From Heterodera schachtii (Eukaryota; Nematoda; Chromadorea; Rhabditida; Heteroderidae), in assembly GCA_023374025.1 (NCBI GenBank), contig SIJG01000023.1, positions 276,197 through 340,196 on the forward strand: a stretch of 64,000 nucleotides of DNA, read 5' to 3'. How positions within the stretch are numbered: the stretch's first letter is position 1; each line of letters starts with the position of its first letter. A model generated the notes under the pieces. That model saw only the letters and a program-made list of their open reading frames with translations, was not told the origin of the DNA and did no database searches. Made by a program: the position numbers and the translations under genes. Below are positions 9,601 to 20,998 of this stretch, one piece after another.

Positions 9601-12600
9601 CCGCGGTTGAACTGCTCGCGCCCGGCGCCGCCATGTATGAGGACGAAATTCCAGCACTGCTGCCACCGACACCACCAGCTGCTGTTGATCCAGCAGAACC
9701 ACCGACCAGTTCAGCGGCTGTACAACCGATGTGTTTCTGAAAAGACCAATAAAATTTAAAATTTTTTTATTTTGTTTTCCCATCCGTTACTTTGTATGCC
9801 ACCAATGCCAATTCGTTGGGGTCGTCACGCTGCGCTCGTGTCAACGCAAGGTCGACAATGCCCTCGAAGAAGAGCACTGAAAGAAAAACGGGGGAAATGT
9901 TTTATTCTAAAAAAAAGAATTGGATATTGAATTTTCTGAATTTGCTAAATTACAAAAACCGTTATTTTTTGTTAAATATAAACAAAAACATTGAAAAATG
10001 GATAGGATTCTCTACAAAGAGAAACTCTTTCAACCAATTATGTACTAGTAAAAGAGAGGATCAGCCAAGAGACTCTTCCGATCCATTTCGATTAATTTTA
10101 AATCCTAAAGTCAAACCCAGTTCTCAATTTCGGCTTTATGTCTGACAGTGAGTCCGGGTTAGGAATTCGGAATTGGTTGCCAAACTCGCCTTGCACAAGC
10201 AGGTCACACGTCTGCACCAGGTTCAACCGTTGGATGGACTGTCGCAGTTGGACAACCGCCGCGCGCACAATTTCGGCCCGTTGCTCGCCGCTGACGGTGC
10301 TCACTTTTGCACGGCAAATTGTTTCCATGGCACGCACAACGGTGGCGTCGTCAACCGTGAACAGACTCGGGCACAGCAAACGCAACCGTTCACTGACCGC
10401 CGACGTGGACGCGTCGTCACCGATGTAAAAGCGGATCAGCGCAGTGATCAGATCGGAACACACCTGTGGATTAGACAAATAATGTAACGACATGTAAAAG
10501 TCGCATTTAAAAAGATCGATCATTTTTGAAGTGTGCGCCAATTGATGCGCAAAATGGGCACCCAATTCTGTTGAAAAAATCGGCTATTTTAAGCCAAAAA
10601 AAATTACGGAGGAACAGAAATATTTTGAGGGACGAGTCCGTTTGGTGAAAAGGAAACAAACTGAAAGCCATTAATCCATCAATAAGAGATCATTTCTGCC
10701 GTTTTTGAACCAAAAATGTTCAATTCGAGAATGTGGACTTTCGATTTTTTGTTCGAGTACGGGTCTGGGGTTCGGAATTGGCCTAAATGGATACCGGATT
10801 CGTAGTCAGTGCCCGTGAAAACGCAAGTAAATTGTTTTTATGACAATTAAATTTTCACTGACGCATCTCCAACTGACGCTTTTTCCACTGACGCATTTTC
10901 CGGGCGCCACCCCTTGTTCATGTATGAGCTATAAATTTTTCTAACGGGAGAAGGTCTTTTTTCAATGAATTTTCATGGGTTTTCCGTGCGTTCTACTCGT
11001 GCCAAGTCAAATTCAATGGCATGTCATTTCTCATTGCTAATCCAACTTTTTAGACACAACACAATGACAACGTGATATTTTGTAATCACTTATTACCTCT
11101 TGTGAGCCACGGATCAGCTCCTCCAAATTCCAGCACAACAACCGCTTCTGCACGTCGGGTGGCAACATGACGAAGATCACCTGCAGTTCATGCTCCAACA
11201 GCACACCCCAAAGGGCCAACACTTCGCACGCCGTGCCCACCAATGAGCGCAGTTTGTTCAACGACTGTCTTTCCTGCTCCAACACTGTTGAAAAGAGATG
11301 ACAAATGTAGAAAACATAGAAATTTAAACCGAAATTTGGTAGTATTTATTAGAAAATTGCATAAAAGTCGATAATACCCGAGTTAAAATTCAAAAAATAC
11401 TCACAATTTGAGTCGCCCGCGCCAGCACTTTGTCGCTTCTGTTGTGCCGGGGCAAGATGGAAGAACGGTGCGGCACCACCATGTTGAGGCGATTTGCCAC
11501 CCCCACCCGTGGTCAGCTGATGTTCGTCCATGGCACGTCGCAGTGCGGCCAACTGATTGCCGGCACGGCTCACTTCTGCTGGACCAAGTGCCGAATACAC
11601 CTAAACACAGAGTCCGTCCGACCTTCCAAAAACTCGTCCGTGGACGCTTTGTCCTTCTTTTTGCTCACATTGTTGCTCGACTGTGCCGTGCACAGATTCC
11701 GTCGCCACACATCCTTCACAATCCGTGCAAACAGAGTGTGCAATGACTCGTGCCGTGGCGATGGCATCAACTGTAAAGAAAAATATGGTAACATTTTTTT
11801 TACTTTCATTGAAATTCAGACATCGACTCAAAATGCCCGATTTTTTTCGTAAAAAAACTAAACATTTACGCAGTTTTATGGTATCTCTCGAGTTTAAAAA
11901 TCCGAGTCAAGCGCCGATCGTAAAAATTTTTCGATTTCGATCATTTAAAAGCCACTGACTGTTTTCTTACCTGTGCTCCGGCCACGATGGACTGATCCCC
12001 GTCAAATGCGCCGCCCGGTGTCAAATATTGCTGCTGCTGGTGATGCAGCGGCGTGTGTCCGTTCATGTGCACTGCTCCACCTCCTCCGCTGCCCAATGCC
12101 GCAGTACCACCACCGTTTTGTTGCGGGGTGGACGTTCGAAGGGGCGCTGTTAAATGGACAAACAACAAACAGTAAGCATTTTGACTTGAATGGGCCCCGG
12201 AATACAATTTTCTTTTTTGAATTTTAATTTCTACAATTTTTCATCGAAAAAATTATTTAAAAACTTACAATAAATTATGTTCAATCCATTCTTATTCCAA
12301 TGTGAAATTCCTGGAACTAATTTTCCCAATTTTTCTCCTTAAATTGGTTGACAATGAGTCGAATTTCAAAACACTCCTCAAAAATGGCCAACAAACACAC
12401 AACTCACTTCTTGGCATGAACATGCTGGCGTTGGACAGTGTGCCGTTCATGTACCCGTCCCCACCACCACTGACACCCAACGACATGCGTGCCGGACCGG
12501 CAACCCCGTCCGGCATGATCACGGATGGGTGATGGTGCAACTGCTGCTGGTGGTCATGCGTCCCGTAGTACAGCTGTGGCTCGCCACCGAAATGGATGAA

Positions 12601-15600
12601 CACACGCAGTGCCACGTCCTCAACAAAATAGAAAAATTTTCAAATTTAGCAATCATTTTTTGATAGTGAGTGCCAGTTTTAGAAAAATTTTTGAACAAAA
12701 TGCATTTATTTACCTAACTCCTCTCATATTTTTTTTAAGATTACTCAAATTTTCGAGATGAGTGCTCATCTTTGAGGACGGGACAAATCGCCGCTTTCAA
12801 GAAAAAATTTTTGAAAAACTTTTCCAAAAATAAATTTCTAAAATTAAATTTAAAAAACGTTGGCGGCGAGATTAGGACACCTTTCTTTATCACCCTTCGT
12901 ATTGTCAATTGTTGTTTGTAAGATTGACCTTGATCGCTTGGTCGGATGTTTGGTCACTGCACAGCACGCCCAAGGCCATGACGCACAGCTCAACCGGTGA
13001 CACGGTGGTGGCCAATGCCTGGAACTGCTTGGAGTCGATCCCGTGCTGGGCCAAACAGCGGCGGAACAGCTCCAGCGGGGAGCAGTGCTCGAACACGTAA
13101 ATGCCCTGCAATACTCGACCAATTTTTGAACAATTTTCACAAAAAAATGGCCTTAGGCTCGGCAAAATTTTAAATTTGATTTATTTTCCCTCTATAAATA
13201 AGTGCGGTTAAATTGTGTCCGAAAAACGAATGTGTTTGAAAATTCTGGTTGAAAAACGGTAAAAAATTATAAAAATTTCATTTCCCCATTCAAAAATGTT
13301 TTTTTTTTTGTAGTAAATTAAGCCCTCCCCCCTCGGCTGCTGGAAATTTGGTACCAAAACTCCCAACACCCCACCTTGGAAGTGATCACATGGAACTTCT
13401 CCACCGGATGTTGCAGTTGTTCAATGGCCAACGGATAGTCGTCGTTTGGCGGTGGGCCGGCCAATGCATTCTCTCTGGCACTGCTGGCGGCGGCGGTGGA
13501 CCGATGATGCTCTTTCGGTGTTCTCCTCTGCTAAACCACAAAATTTTTTTAAATAATAATTTTTTGGCGTTTTGCCCCCACCGGTCGGGAATGGACAATT
13601 TTCCACACATTGCCCCGTATTCGGAGTTGGACACAGTGCTCGACAAAGCGATGGCCGACCGCAAAACAGGCGGACGAATGGGCCAACAGTTGGCACGTGT
13701 CCTGCTCGGCGGGCCCGGGCGCGGCCATCAGCATGCAATCTGGGGAAAAACAACATAAGTACACCATGTTGTGTAAGTTAAAACAATACATCATGGAGAG
13801 AGGTTCATAAAGTTAGGAATAAAATAAAAAAATTTCTCAAAGAATTTTAAATCTTTCCTTGAAAAATGGAATTTTTGAATTTTTTCACAACAAATTTTAT
13901 GCAAAACAAAGCGTCATAAGCATAGAAGCGCTTGTTTTGGATTCTGAAACCAGAAAAACACTATATTTATGTTTAATTTCCGAAATTTTTAGAGGATTAA
14001 AAAACCAATGGAATTTGGAAAACCTAAAAATTTTAAATTGGGGAGGGGAGCGAGGTTGGAAGAAAACATGTAATACGAAGGGTGGGGTGTGGTGGACAGA
14101 CAGGGAATTGGTGGGGGACTCGCCCGAATGGATGTTGACTGACCATGGGTCCGATGAGCGGCGTAAATGTTGAGCAGATGCGGCACCGTTGCCGGCGTTT
14201 CGGGCGGGAAACGAATGTGCAGCACGCGCATGGCTGAGGCGCGCAACAACTGCTGCTGGTGGACAAGCGAGGAGGGCTCAACACCGAACAGTGGCGAGGC
14301 CAGGCAGGAGATGAACACGCGGACGCCCTTGGAGGTGGTGACGATCTGTGCAATTAATGAAAAAAAAAGTCAAAAATGGAAAGAAAATGGGCGAAAAAAA
14401 CATTTTTTTCGCCCCCCCCCCTAAACAAATTTTCCGTGCTTTTTTTCAAAATATAGGCGTCGTGAACGAAAAAAATTCATTAGTTTTTTGCAATTTTACA
14501 CACCCAAAAATTCAAAATTCCGATTTCTAAATAATTTTCGTTTGTTATTTCAACCGACTGACTGACCAAGTTGACATTGACGGACTGGCCCAGCGGCACT
14601 GGCGTCAGTGACACCAGCTCGTGGAATAGTTCGGGCTGCACATTGCACGACTCGCGCGCCATGTGCTCAATGTGTTCACGATACAGCGCACCGAACTTTT
14701 GGATGCTGCGCCCGTCCACGCCCAAGTCGAACAACTGACAGCACAAACAAATAAACGAAATGAGAGAGTTCAACCAAAAGAAATCGGGATGTAAAAATTG
14801 AAAAATGAAAACCCCATTTTTTTCTTTTTGAAATTTTGATGCCATTTCCTGACGAATTTTTTTTTTTTCAATGGCACCCAGCAGCACCAATAGGCCATTC
14901 TTTAAGATTTGCTATGGCGAAGAGAAAGAATAGCCAATTTCCTCCCCTCCAAAGTTCGACCCAGAGTCCAGGCTTTTCCATGGACCCAGGTCCAGATTCA
15001 AATACTTTTTGGCCCTCCTGAATTTTTGGTCAAAAAATCCAAGCATGAAACCCATGTCTTGGTACAGATCTCTCCCAAAAAATAATCAATCGCACCCGAA
15101 TTAGTCAAAAGAAAAAATTTTTTCAAAAAATTTGCATTTTAACCCACACACCTGAATGCACCCGCTCTTCATCAGCACATAGAGCAAATGGCGACTGTCG
15201 TCAATGGCCAACTGGAACACGGTGTCCTTGGCGTAGAAAATCTGCAGCACCGGCACCAAGTAGTTGAGCAACCGCTTGGAATGGTTTGTCTTGCGACAGC
15301 TGCCACCCGTGCCGAACCAGCCTTTGCCCTAAGGCATAAATTTACGAAATTTTAACGAATTGCCAATTTAAAAAAAAATTCCATAAATATCTCACGAAAT
15401 ATTCCAATTCGAAAAGGTTGTCGTCGGCGCCGAAAAAGATTCGGCCATTGCCCGTTGTGCAAAGGTCGTTGACGATCAGTCCGTCAAGTGGCAACTTAAC
15501 AAATTGGCAAATGTTTTTCATTATTTAACCATTTGAAAGGGCGGAAAAAATGCTTTTTCAAATTTATAAGTTATGAGAGAGAAAAAAGAAAATTAAATTG

Positions 15601-18179
15601 AATTGAAACTTGGATGGACTTTAGAAAAAAGTGGTGCATGAATTTTATAACAGATTTTTAACCAAAAAATGACTAATTCAGAGTATTTGTGAGTGGCCAT
15701 TTATTAAAAAACAAACAATAAGAAATTTTCTTTAAATTCATCAGCGGCAGTATTCGGATTTAAGATTTTTGAAGCTTATTGTTGGAAGGTGCCCGATTCG
15801 ATGGGAAAAAATGCCTTTAATTACAAGCCAATTTTGTTGTTTTTTTTAAGTTAATCCATTTTTTTAACCAATTTTTATTTCGTCTCTTCCTGATTATGTG
15901 GTGCCTGGAAAAGGCATAATTTGGCACTTTATCAAAGCTTTGATGGTGCCTCTCTTTCTGACCCGGTAAAGCGGCGCACCGCCCACCATCAGCAGCGTGG
16001 CGACCCGCAGTTCGGCCATCGTCGCGTCCGGCGCCAACGCGTGCCCACCGCTGTCCTGGAAACTGAGTGCCAACAGCAGAATGTCCACCGTTGTGGCCAC
16101 CACCAAAATTGAGTGCAGAGAGGGCTAAACGGAGAAAACAATTTGGATTTTCGACGAAAATTTGTCGATTCAACCCAATTTTTCATATTTCCGCCACTCC
16201 GTATTTGGAGGGTAAAAATTACTCTAAAATCAAATTACAACAATTTTTTTCAAGAGGGATGGAGGATACTCCGGAATTTTGAACCCTTGATAAAACAAAC
16301 AATTCCGTTGTTTTTTTACGCGAAACCTTGTCCTGAATGTACCAAATTGATAAAGGCCTATACCAATTTTTGGGATGTCCAATTTTTTAAAAACCAGTCA
16401 ATCCGCCGCATTTCAAATGCCTTACATATGTGAAGCCGGGTTTTGGGCACGCAATGTCAACATGCAAAATGGTGTTGTTAATGGCATCATAATAGGCAAG
16501 ATCGCGACTGAAAAGGACAATTGTACAAATCAATGGCATTTTGGCAGAAATTTACATTTTGTAACACTTTTTTTACGAAATTAAAACCAAAACCCAAAAA
16601 TCAATTGTATTTTGGCTAAAAAAAATTGCGTTTAGAACCCAAAAAGCAACAAACTTTGTCTCAAAATTCCAGAGGTACAGGTCCGAGTCGATGGACATCC
16701 ATGCACGCATTATGGAGGGCAACAAACCGGTGGCAAAATTGCTTTGCATATCTGAAAAATGAATGTGAAAATGATGCCAAATTCCATATAAATTGATGAA
16801 AATAATTGTAAAATTAAGTCGGGACTAATTTAAATTTTTGCTTATTTCGCACATATGTAAAACAACTAAAAGCTGATGGATTTACCGATTTGGTAATACT
16901 GGAGAATCTGGGCTCCACCCAAAAAAATTTTGTTTTTCTGTTATGAAAAGACCAACCCGGGGGTTTTCGGGGCTTCTGATCACGAATATGATATCAGATT
17001 TGCAAAAATCATTGATTCAATTCATTGATTTTGAAAATCAAAGATTTTTGAAATTTTGTCATTATGGTCAAATGTTGCACCCTTTTTCGGATGAAGCAAC
17101 CATATATAAGCAGCACTTTTTACTAGCCAATGAGATGATCATAGAACAATCACAAAAACATAAACAAAACACTTATTACCTGCCAATAATAAATTTTTAG
17201 AAACATTTGACCATATTGAAAAAATTTCGAAAATCTATGCCTTTCAAAATAAATGATAGAATCAATGATTTTTGCAAATCTAATATTATATTCCTGATTA
17301 GAAGCCCCGAAAACCCCAGGGTTAATCTTTTTATAAAAGAAACAAAAAAAAATTTTTTTTGGGTGGAGCCCAGATTCTCCAGTATTACCGATTTGAGCTA
17401 TAAAAGGATTTGGTTGTTCGTTTTTGAAAGTCAAAAACAAAAGCAATTTAAACTTAATTGGTTGGGTAATTGACACTAATGACTGAAAAAACAAAGCAAA
17501 ACAAACGTTTGAATTGGTCGAGCAACTCCTGCGGGAATGAGTGATGCCAACTCTGGTAGAACAACGGCACGCCAAGAGGCTCGTGCCGCGCGTAGTCCGC
17601 GTCGGACAGGCCAGAAAAGGCCGTTTTGCCTGCAAAAATGAGATATTTGTTAAGTTTTAGGGTGGGATTTTGTCGGCATTTTTTGTGCCACCAATAGCCA
17701 ATGGAAATTTCAAATAAAAATAGTTTTATAGAGCAATTTGGTAGAACTTGACCAAGTTTTCCATAATTCAAACCATATTACAAAACAAAATACTCGAGTA
17801 AAAGGCGTTATGAGAAACAGAAAATGCCGAAAATTTGGGTTCGGCATGTCAATTTTCACCGAATAGGGATGCTTTTTGTCGAACAATAAAAATTTCAGAA
17901 GTTGGCATAAGACGTTTTTTGGTAAAATTGAATACCTCTTTTGATAAATTGGCAAAAATGGGTCCCAATTTGTAAACATTTCAATGAACTGCCAGGCAAA
18001 TCCAAGAAATTAAATGCGTATTTTTGAAATCCCAAAAAATGGGCATAAATTTTGTTTAAAATTGGAATGGAGCGCTAACCCTTGCCAATGTACGGGTCGT
18101 CCATCTTGAGCTTGTTGTAGAGATCAACATTTTGCTGATCGGCGCGCAAATAGCGCCCAATTTGTTGAGCAGTGTCCAT
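6608..18179 (-). CDS. NUP155: Nucleoporin NUP155/Nup170 family (nematode npp-8 type)
   Basis: A structural inner-ring nuclear pore subunit with an N-terminal beta-propeller and C-terminal alpha-solenoid. I count about 27 exons. The start is MDTAQQIGRYLRADQQNV at 18179, followed by LPxELLDQF-like sequence (about 17.5 kb), RAWMSIDSDLYLWNFE (about 16.7 kb), RDLAYYDAINNTI (about 16.5 kb) and GKGWFGTGGSCRKTNHSKR (about 15.3 kb), all propeller hallmarks. Solenoid exons include RLRLLCPSLFTVDDAT (about 10.35 kb), PIYMDMLWKYHERSGNYLDA (about 8.95 kb) and LSVLHCAGRYDAEIVEGVW (about 8.2 kb). The last exon ends MELLQAQLERMG with TGA at 6608-6610. Relative to vertebrates it has low-complexity inserts: Gly/Ser and His/Gln-rich at about 12.0-12.6 kb and Ala/Gly-rich at about 9.4-9.7 kb. 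My rough exon sum is about 1,500 codons. The reading frame changes near 11,600 without an obvious intron, and exon borders at 7.3-7.5 kb are uncertain. Confidence 0.95.
7490..8050. repeat. Repeat-rich intron of NUP155 (poly(C)/poly(G) and GC-rich repeat)
   Basis: This intron contains C and G homopolymers of 9-18 bases, two copies of a GGCGGCGCCTA...ACCGCCGG motif (7694-7718 and 7829-7853), and a GCGCC...CCTTGTTCA sequence at both ends in opposite orientation (7506-7530 and 8023-8043). The GGCGCCTA motif is also found inverted at about 1-20 and 3130-3150. A shorter CACCCCTTGTTCA appears at 10908-10920. Confidence 0.6.
16893..17387. mobile_element. Foldback/MITE element in a NUP155 intron with 8-bp target duplication
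   Basis: The two ends are long inverted repeats. The left end reads GTAATACTGGAGAATCTGGG from 16893 and the right end is its near-complement, finishing CCAGATTCTCCAGTATTA at 17387. The arms are about 180 bp each and include a ...CGGGG CTTCTGATCACGAATATGA type segment. The 8-bp sequence CCGATTTG directly flanks both sides (16885-16892 and 17388-17395), which marks a transposition event. No coding capacity is present. The 8-bp duplication points towards a non-autonomous hAT-like element. Confidence 0.82.
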
Positions 18180-19486
18180 AAAATTTTACAACAATAAAAG
18201 TAAACGCGAGAAATGGACGACGGACGATTCAGGCGACAGATATTATAACACAAAAAAGCGGCGGCAATTCGAAAATCGAAAATACCCCTCAAAATAATAC
18301 GCAAAATTTGTGATGAAAAGACGGCAAATCTTTGAAAAAAGCAAATGAATTATGTAAAAATGAAATGACGAATATGTAGAAACAATGAAAATGAAAAATG
18401 ATGCACTTTTTGATAAATGTTTATGATGGAAATGGCAAAAAGGAAAAGCTGTGCAAACGAAAAATTGGAATTCCTTTATAAAGAAAAAGTGATTGTTAAT
18501 TACAATAAGTAATGGAGGGAGGAGCGAAATTCCCGGAAAAATTTAAAGGTAAAACAGGCCTAATTTTGGGTAATTTCAAGGTGTTTTAATCGAGAAAAGA
18601 AAGCTTTCAATTAAGCCATTCTCTATAGGTTTTTCCTGACTAAAACTTTCTTGAAAATTCAATGCCAAAAAATAACAGACAGATTTATTGGTTTTAGTTT
18701 TGCATCTTCTAATTGCCTGTTTGGGCGTCATAAGCAATTAACTAATTAACAATTTGTGCTCGAGAATTCAAGACAAAGGCAAGCCATAAACAAACAGTTA
18801 AGAAAATCAAATTCGGCGGGAAGAAAGAATAAACGCGGCAATGCCTAATTTAATTTGAATTAAAATTAATTATCATAATGACAATTCTTCTTGCTAAATC
18901 ATTTTTATTTTAGAACCCGGCAATTACAAAATTGGATTTTTCGAAGGGGTCCAAGGGTTGGTGAGAGGTTGGCTTAACGGGACAAGTCGTGGAAACATGT
19001 TTATGAAAACCTTAAAACATCAGTTTTCTGCCCGGGTATGTGTCCCATATACACAGAAAACTTACTACGCCTGTTCCGTGTAAAAAACTCCGTTTTTTAG
19101 TCAAAGTCTTACAAAATCCGTCTTAATTTTTTTTTCCAGGGCGCATAAGCGTCGTACGCTTTCCTTAATTTTTTGCAATGAGGCTTTTAAGAATTAAACT
19201 GCAAGGCCTTATATGGCCTATATTAACTAACAAATGCATTCTAAAATCTCGAACATATTTATTTTCTGTCACATAAGCATATACATATGTACATATCAAT
19301 CATGGGGAAATTGGGAGTGTGTTCAGTATACAATAAGCGCCGAAAGGAATGCATGGGGGTGAAATGACAAATGGTGTGACAAATATTATATACAATATAA
19401 TGAGCAAATAGATCAGCGTCATCGGCACGATACAATATAATGAGCAAATCGATCAGCGTCATCGGCACGTCACTCGCGGTTCATCA
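18180..19486. other. Intergenic region upstream of NUP155 and downstream of the PITP gene
   Basis: AT-rich and without a supported ORF. The part near 18180-18500 should contain the NUP155 promoter, and the part near 19260-19486 the 3' UTR of the phosphatidylinositol transfer protein gene. Confidence 0.55.
19391..19470. repeat. Tandem duplication, 40-bp unit, two copies
   Basis: The unit TACAATATAATGAGCAAAT(A/C)GATCAGCGTCATCGGCACG is present twice head to tail (19391-19430 and 19431-19470) with one base difference. It lies just downstream of the PITP stop codon, probably in the 3' UTR. Confidence 0.9.
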
Positions 19487-20705
19487 TCAGTGTTCAGAGG
19501 CGGTCATCCCCCGCGGGTCGCCGGTCTTGCGCATCTGAGCAAAATGAACGATTAGTGAAAGGGGGAAGTGAATGGACAGTGGCAGCAGAAGCTGACCTAC
19601 CTCATCCAATGCCCGCTGTGTCTCCTCCTCGATCAGACGAATTTGCGCCAGCGTCAGTCCGTGCCAGCGGTCCATCCAGCAGAACAACTCGCGATTGAAC
19701 TTGCACAACAGGCGGGGGTACTGCTAAAGGGGGGGGGGGGGAAATTGCTGAAATTAAACGAATCGAAAGATTATCCCCCCGCATCGGCACTCACTTTTTG
19801 GATGTAGGACTCCACCATTGTCTGCAAGCCGAGCCATTTGAATTTGACGGTGATCACTTTGTAGGCGCACATCACCGGCTCGCAGTTGGTCTGCCACTGC
19901 TGCTCCAACGGACCACGGCCTGTGTTCACGGAGCGGAATGTCGACGGTCGGGTGTTGTCAAGGATGTCGGCTGCACTCAGATGCTCGTTGTCGTTGGCGA
20001 TGTCAATGCGCACCACTTTGCGTTCGTTCAGCACATCCCTCGACAGACCGAGTGCCTGAAAAACGGAAAAATGTTGTATAATCAAAAATTGGTGATGATG
20101 AGTCACGTTTTTGGTGGTGCCGCGGTCGCTCAAGTGCATTGTTTCAATCCGGATCAGAAAGTCGTCCTTCATGTAGTCCGGGTTGGTCAGCTCCGTTTTG
20201 CAGTACGGGAAGGCGTTCCACGATTGTTCATGCACCGTCATCGAGCCCCTTGGCATAATCGCCCTCAGAAAAGCCGGCACTTTGCTTGAAAATGATGACA
20301 AAATTAGCATTACAATCCAATCCCCCTCCCCCCTCAAACTCACGAATTCAGATGGTAAATCTTGTGCGTAAATTGTCCGGACGTGAAGCGGCCATTGAAC
20401 AGACTTTCGCCTTCGAAGGGCTCGTTGCGCACCACTTGAACGCCTTCGCCACCGCCGGTCTCCTGAAAAGGGAAGAAACAGCACATAAACAGCACTCCTC
20501 GGGATTTGCGCAAGTTCCTCCACCTGTCGCGATGCCTCGGTCACCGAAAACAATTGGCCAATTTGATACTCCTCAATGGTGAACGGCATGACGATGCGAC
20601 TGAAAAAGGGAAAAAAGTGATTAATTAACGTAATTAATTGAGGAGGTGTCAGAAGAATGAGGATGAAGATGAAAAACAAACAACTCACTATTCTTTGATG
20701 AGCAT
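19487..20705 (-). CDS. Class I phosphatidylinositol transfer protein (PITP alpha/beta type)
   Basis: A soluble lipid carrier exchanging phosphatidylinositol and phosphatidylcholine between membranes. Seven exons resolve in one frame: 20705-20689, 20599-20524, 20462-20344, 20284-20107, 20055-19795, 19723-19601 and 19534-19487. They give 273 residues, close to the family length of about 271. Features in order: MLIKEYRIVMPFTIEEYQIG, the ETGGGEGV lipid-pocket motif, THKIYHLNSKVPAFLRAI, WNAFPYCKTELTNPDYMK, MCAYKVITVKFKWLGLQ, the LFCWMDRW membrane-insertion region near the C-terminus, and the ending GMTASEH. One acceptor is TTTTCAAG rather than TTTTCAG. It lacks the long C-terminal extension of the class II RdgB group. 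It is divergent from the phosphatase gene with 293 bp between the start codons. Confidence 0.95.
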
Positions 20706-20862
20706 TGTTGCTGAAGTGCAGTCAAAAGGGGAAGAACAAAATGAAGAATGGGACAGACGCTTGTGTCCGTAAAGGGAAAATGAAGAATGATGGTTTCTGC
20801 GCTTAAAACGTCACTTTTATACGAATATTTTCCTACCCGTCAATTTCCGTGTAAAAATTCTC

Positions 20863-20870
20863 TATAAAAA
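20863..20870 (+). promoter_or_regulatory. TATA box of the PP1-like phosphatase gene
   Basis: TATAAAAA sits about 25-35 bp upstream of CACTCACTCTTC, a plausible initiator, and about 130 bp upstream of the ATG at 20999. The intervening sequence is free of upstream ATGs in a strong context. The 293-bp interval also has to serve the divergent PITP gene. Confidence 0.55.
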
Positions 20871-20998
20871 GGGATGAAATTCGCGAGAGCCACTCACTCT
20901 TCGCATCGGCGACTTTCACTCTCTGCTGAACATTTCTTCTCTCGACGACACTTTGCGCATTCAATCCGAGCACACTTCTTCACCCATCGGCTGGTCCC

